Shown here: piece after piece, positions 6,013-6,084 of the stretch | Numbering within the stretch: the stretch's first letter is position 1 | Layout: the number at the start of each line of letters is the position of its first letter | Notes under the pieces: generated by a model | Seen by the model: only the letters and a program-made list of their open reading frames with translations | Told to the model about the DNA's origin: nothing | Database searches by the model: none | Program-made: the position numbers and the translations under genes | Source: Candidatus Altimarinota bacterium | Lineage (GTDB): Bacteria; Patescibacteriota; Gracilibacteria; UBA4473 | Length of the DNA stretch: 6,084 bases | Reading direction: 5' to 3' | NCBI GenBank assembly: GCA_026982915.1 | Contig: JALWQU010000092.1 | Location: forward strand, 1 to 6,084

Positions 6013-6030
6013 GACTAATAGACTAATAGA
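6013..6030. repeat. Short tandem repeat just upstream of the SLH-CotH start codon
   Basis: The 8-bp unit GACTAATA occurs twice in a row, followed by GA of a third. On the minus strand this reads TATTAGTC twice and ends one base before the ATG at 6011. Each unit contains TATTAG, a weak -10-like hexamer, so the repeat might carry the promoter of a near-leaderless transcript. It could also vary in copy number by slippage. No -35 hexamer at proper spacing was found in 6031-6084. Confidence 0.5.
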
Positions 6031-6084
6031 ATAAAAAAAGTGATCAAGGAAAGTCTGATAAATTCAACCCATCAAGAAACACTA

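Noticed and set aside
1..6084. CRISPR array, toxin-antitoxin, or defence system
   Set aside because: No regular spaced repeats and no matching gene pairs; all three proteins have other clear assignments.

Overview
The window is AT-rich DNA holding one tRNA gene and three complete protein genes, with a repeat-rich non-coding stretch on the left. The surface protein at the right end carries S-layer homology (SLH) repeats with a paired-cysteine pattern that I associate with Patescibacteria (CPR), especially the Peregrinibacteria/Gracilibacteria side. With the low GC, the lack of Shine-Dalgarno sequences at all three starts and the compact minus-strand gene pair, this makes a CPR-type bacterium my best guess (moderate confidence, inference only). 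The standard genetic code fits all three genes; stops are TAA, TAA and TAG.

Layout. Positions 1-241 hold no convincing gene; about 38-231 may be a decayed copy of a small transposable element. A tRNA with anticodon CAT and encoded CCA lies at 242-318 (+). Positions 319-761 are non-coding and contain a well-preserved 189-bp MITE-like element (415-603: perfect 18-bp terminal inverted repeats flanked by TTA on both sides). Two short palindromes and a TATAAC box sit just before leuB. leuB (762-1850, +) encodes 3-isopropylmalate dehydrogenase. A one-ended relic of the same element family fills the 33-nt gap between the convergent genes leuB and aroA. On the minus strand, an SLH-CotH surface protein (6011-3585) is followed 3 nt later by an EPSP synthase with a C-terminal Nudix domain (3581-1884), probably as one transcript.

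How the genes relate. leuB (leucine pathway) and aroA (shikimate pathway) are both amino-acid biosynthesis genes, but neither has its pathway partners here, so they look like scattered biosynthetic genes. The SLH-CotH protein is predicted to be exported and to act as an atypical protein kinase at the cell surface; its pairing with aroA looks positional.

Most interesting points: LeuB carries residues at its cofactor-specificity sites (K289, H290, I296, Y337) that resemble NADP-dependent isocitrate dehydrogenase and the engineered NADP-using E. coli LeuB, whereas known LeuB enzymes use NAD; AroA is fused to an intact Nudix hydrolase domain; and a small family of transposon-like elements surrounds the tRNA and touches the stop codons of leuB and aroA.
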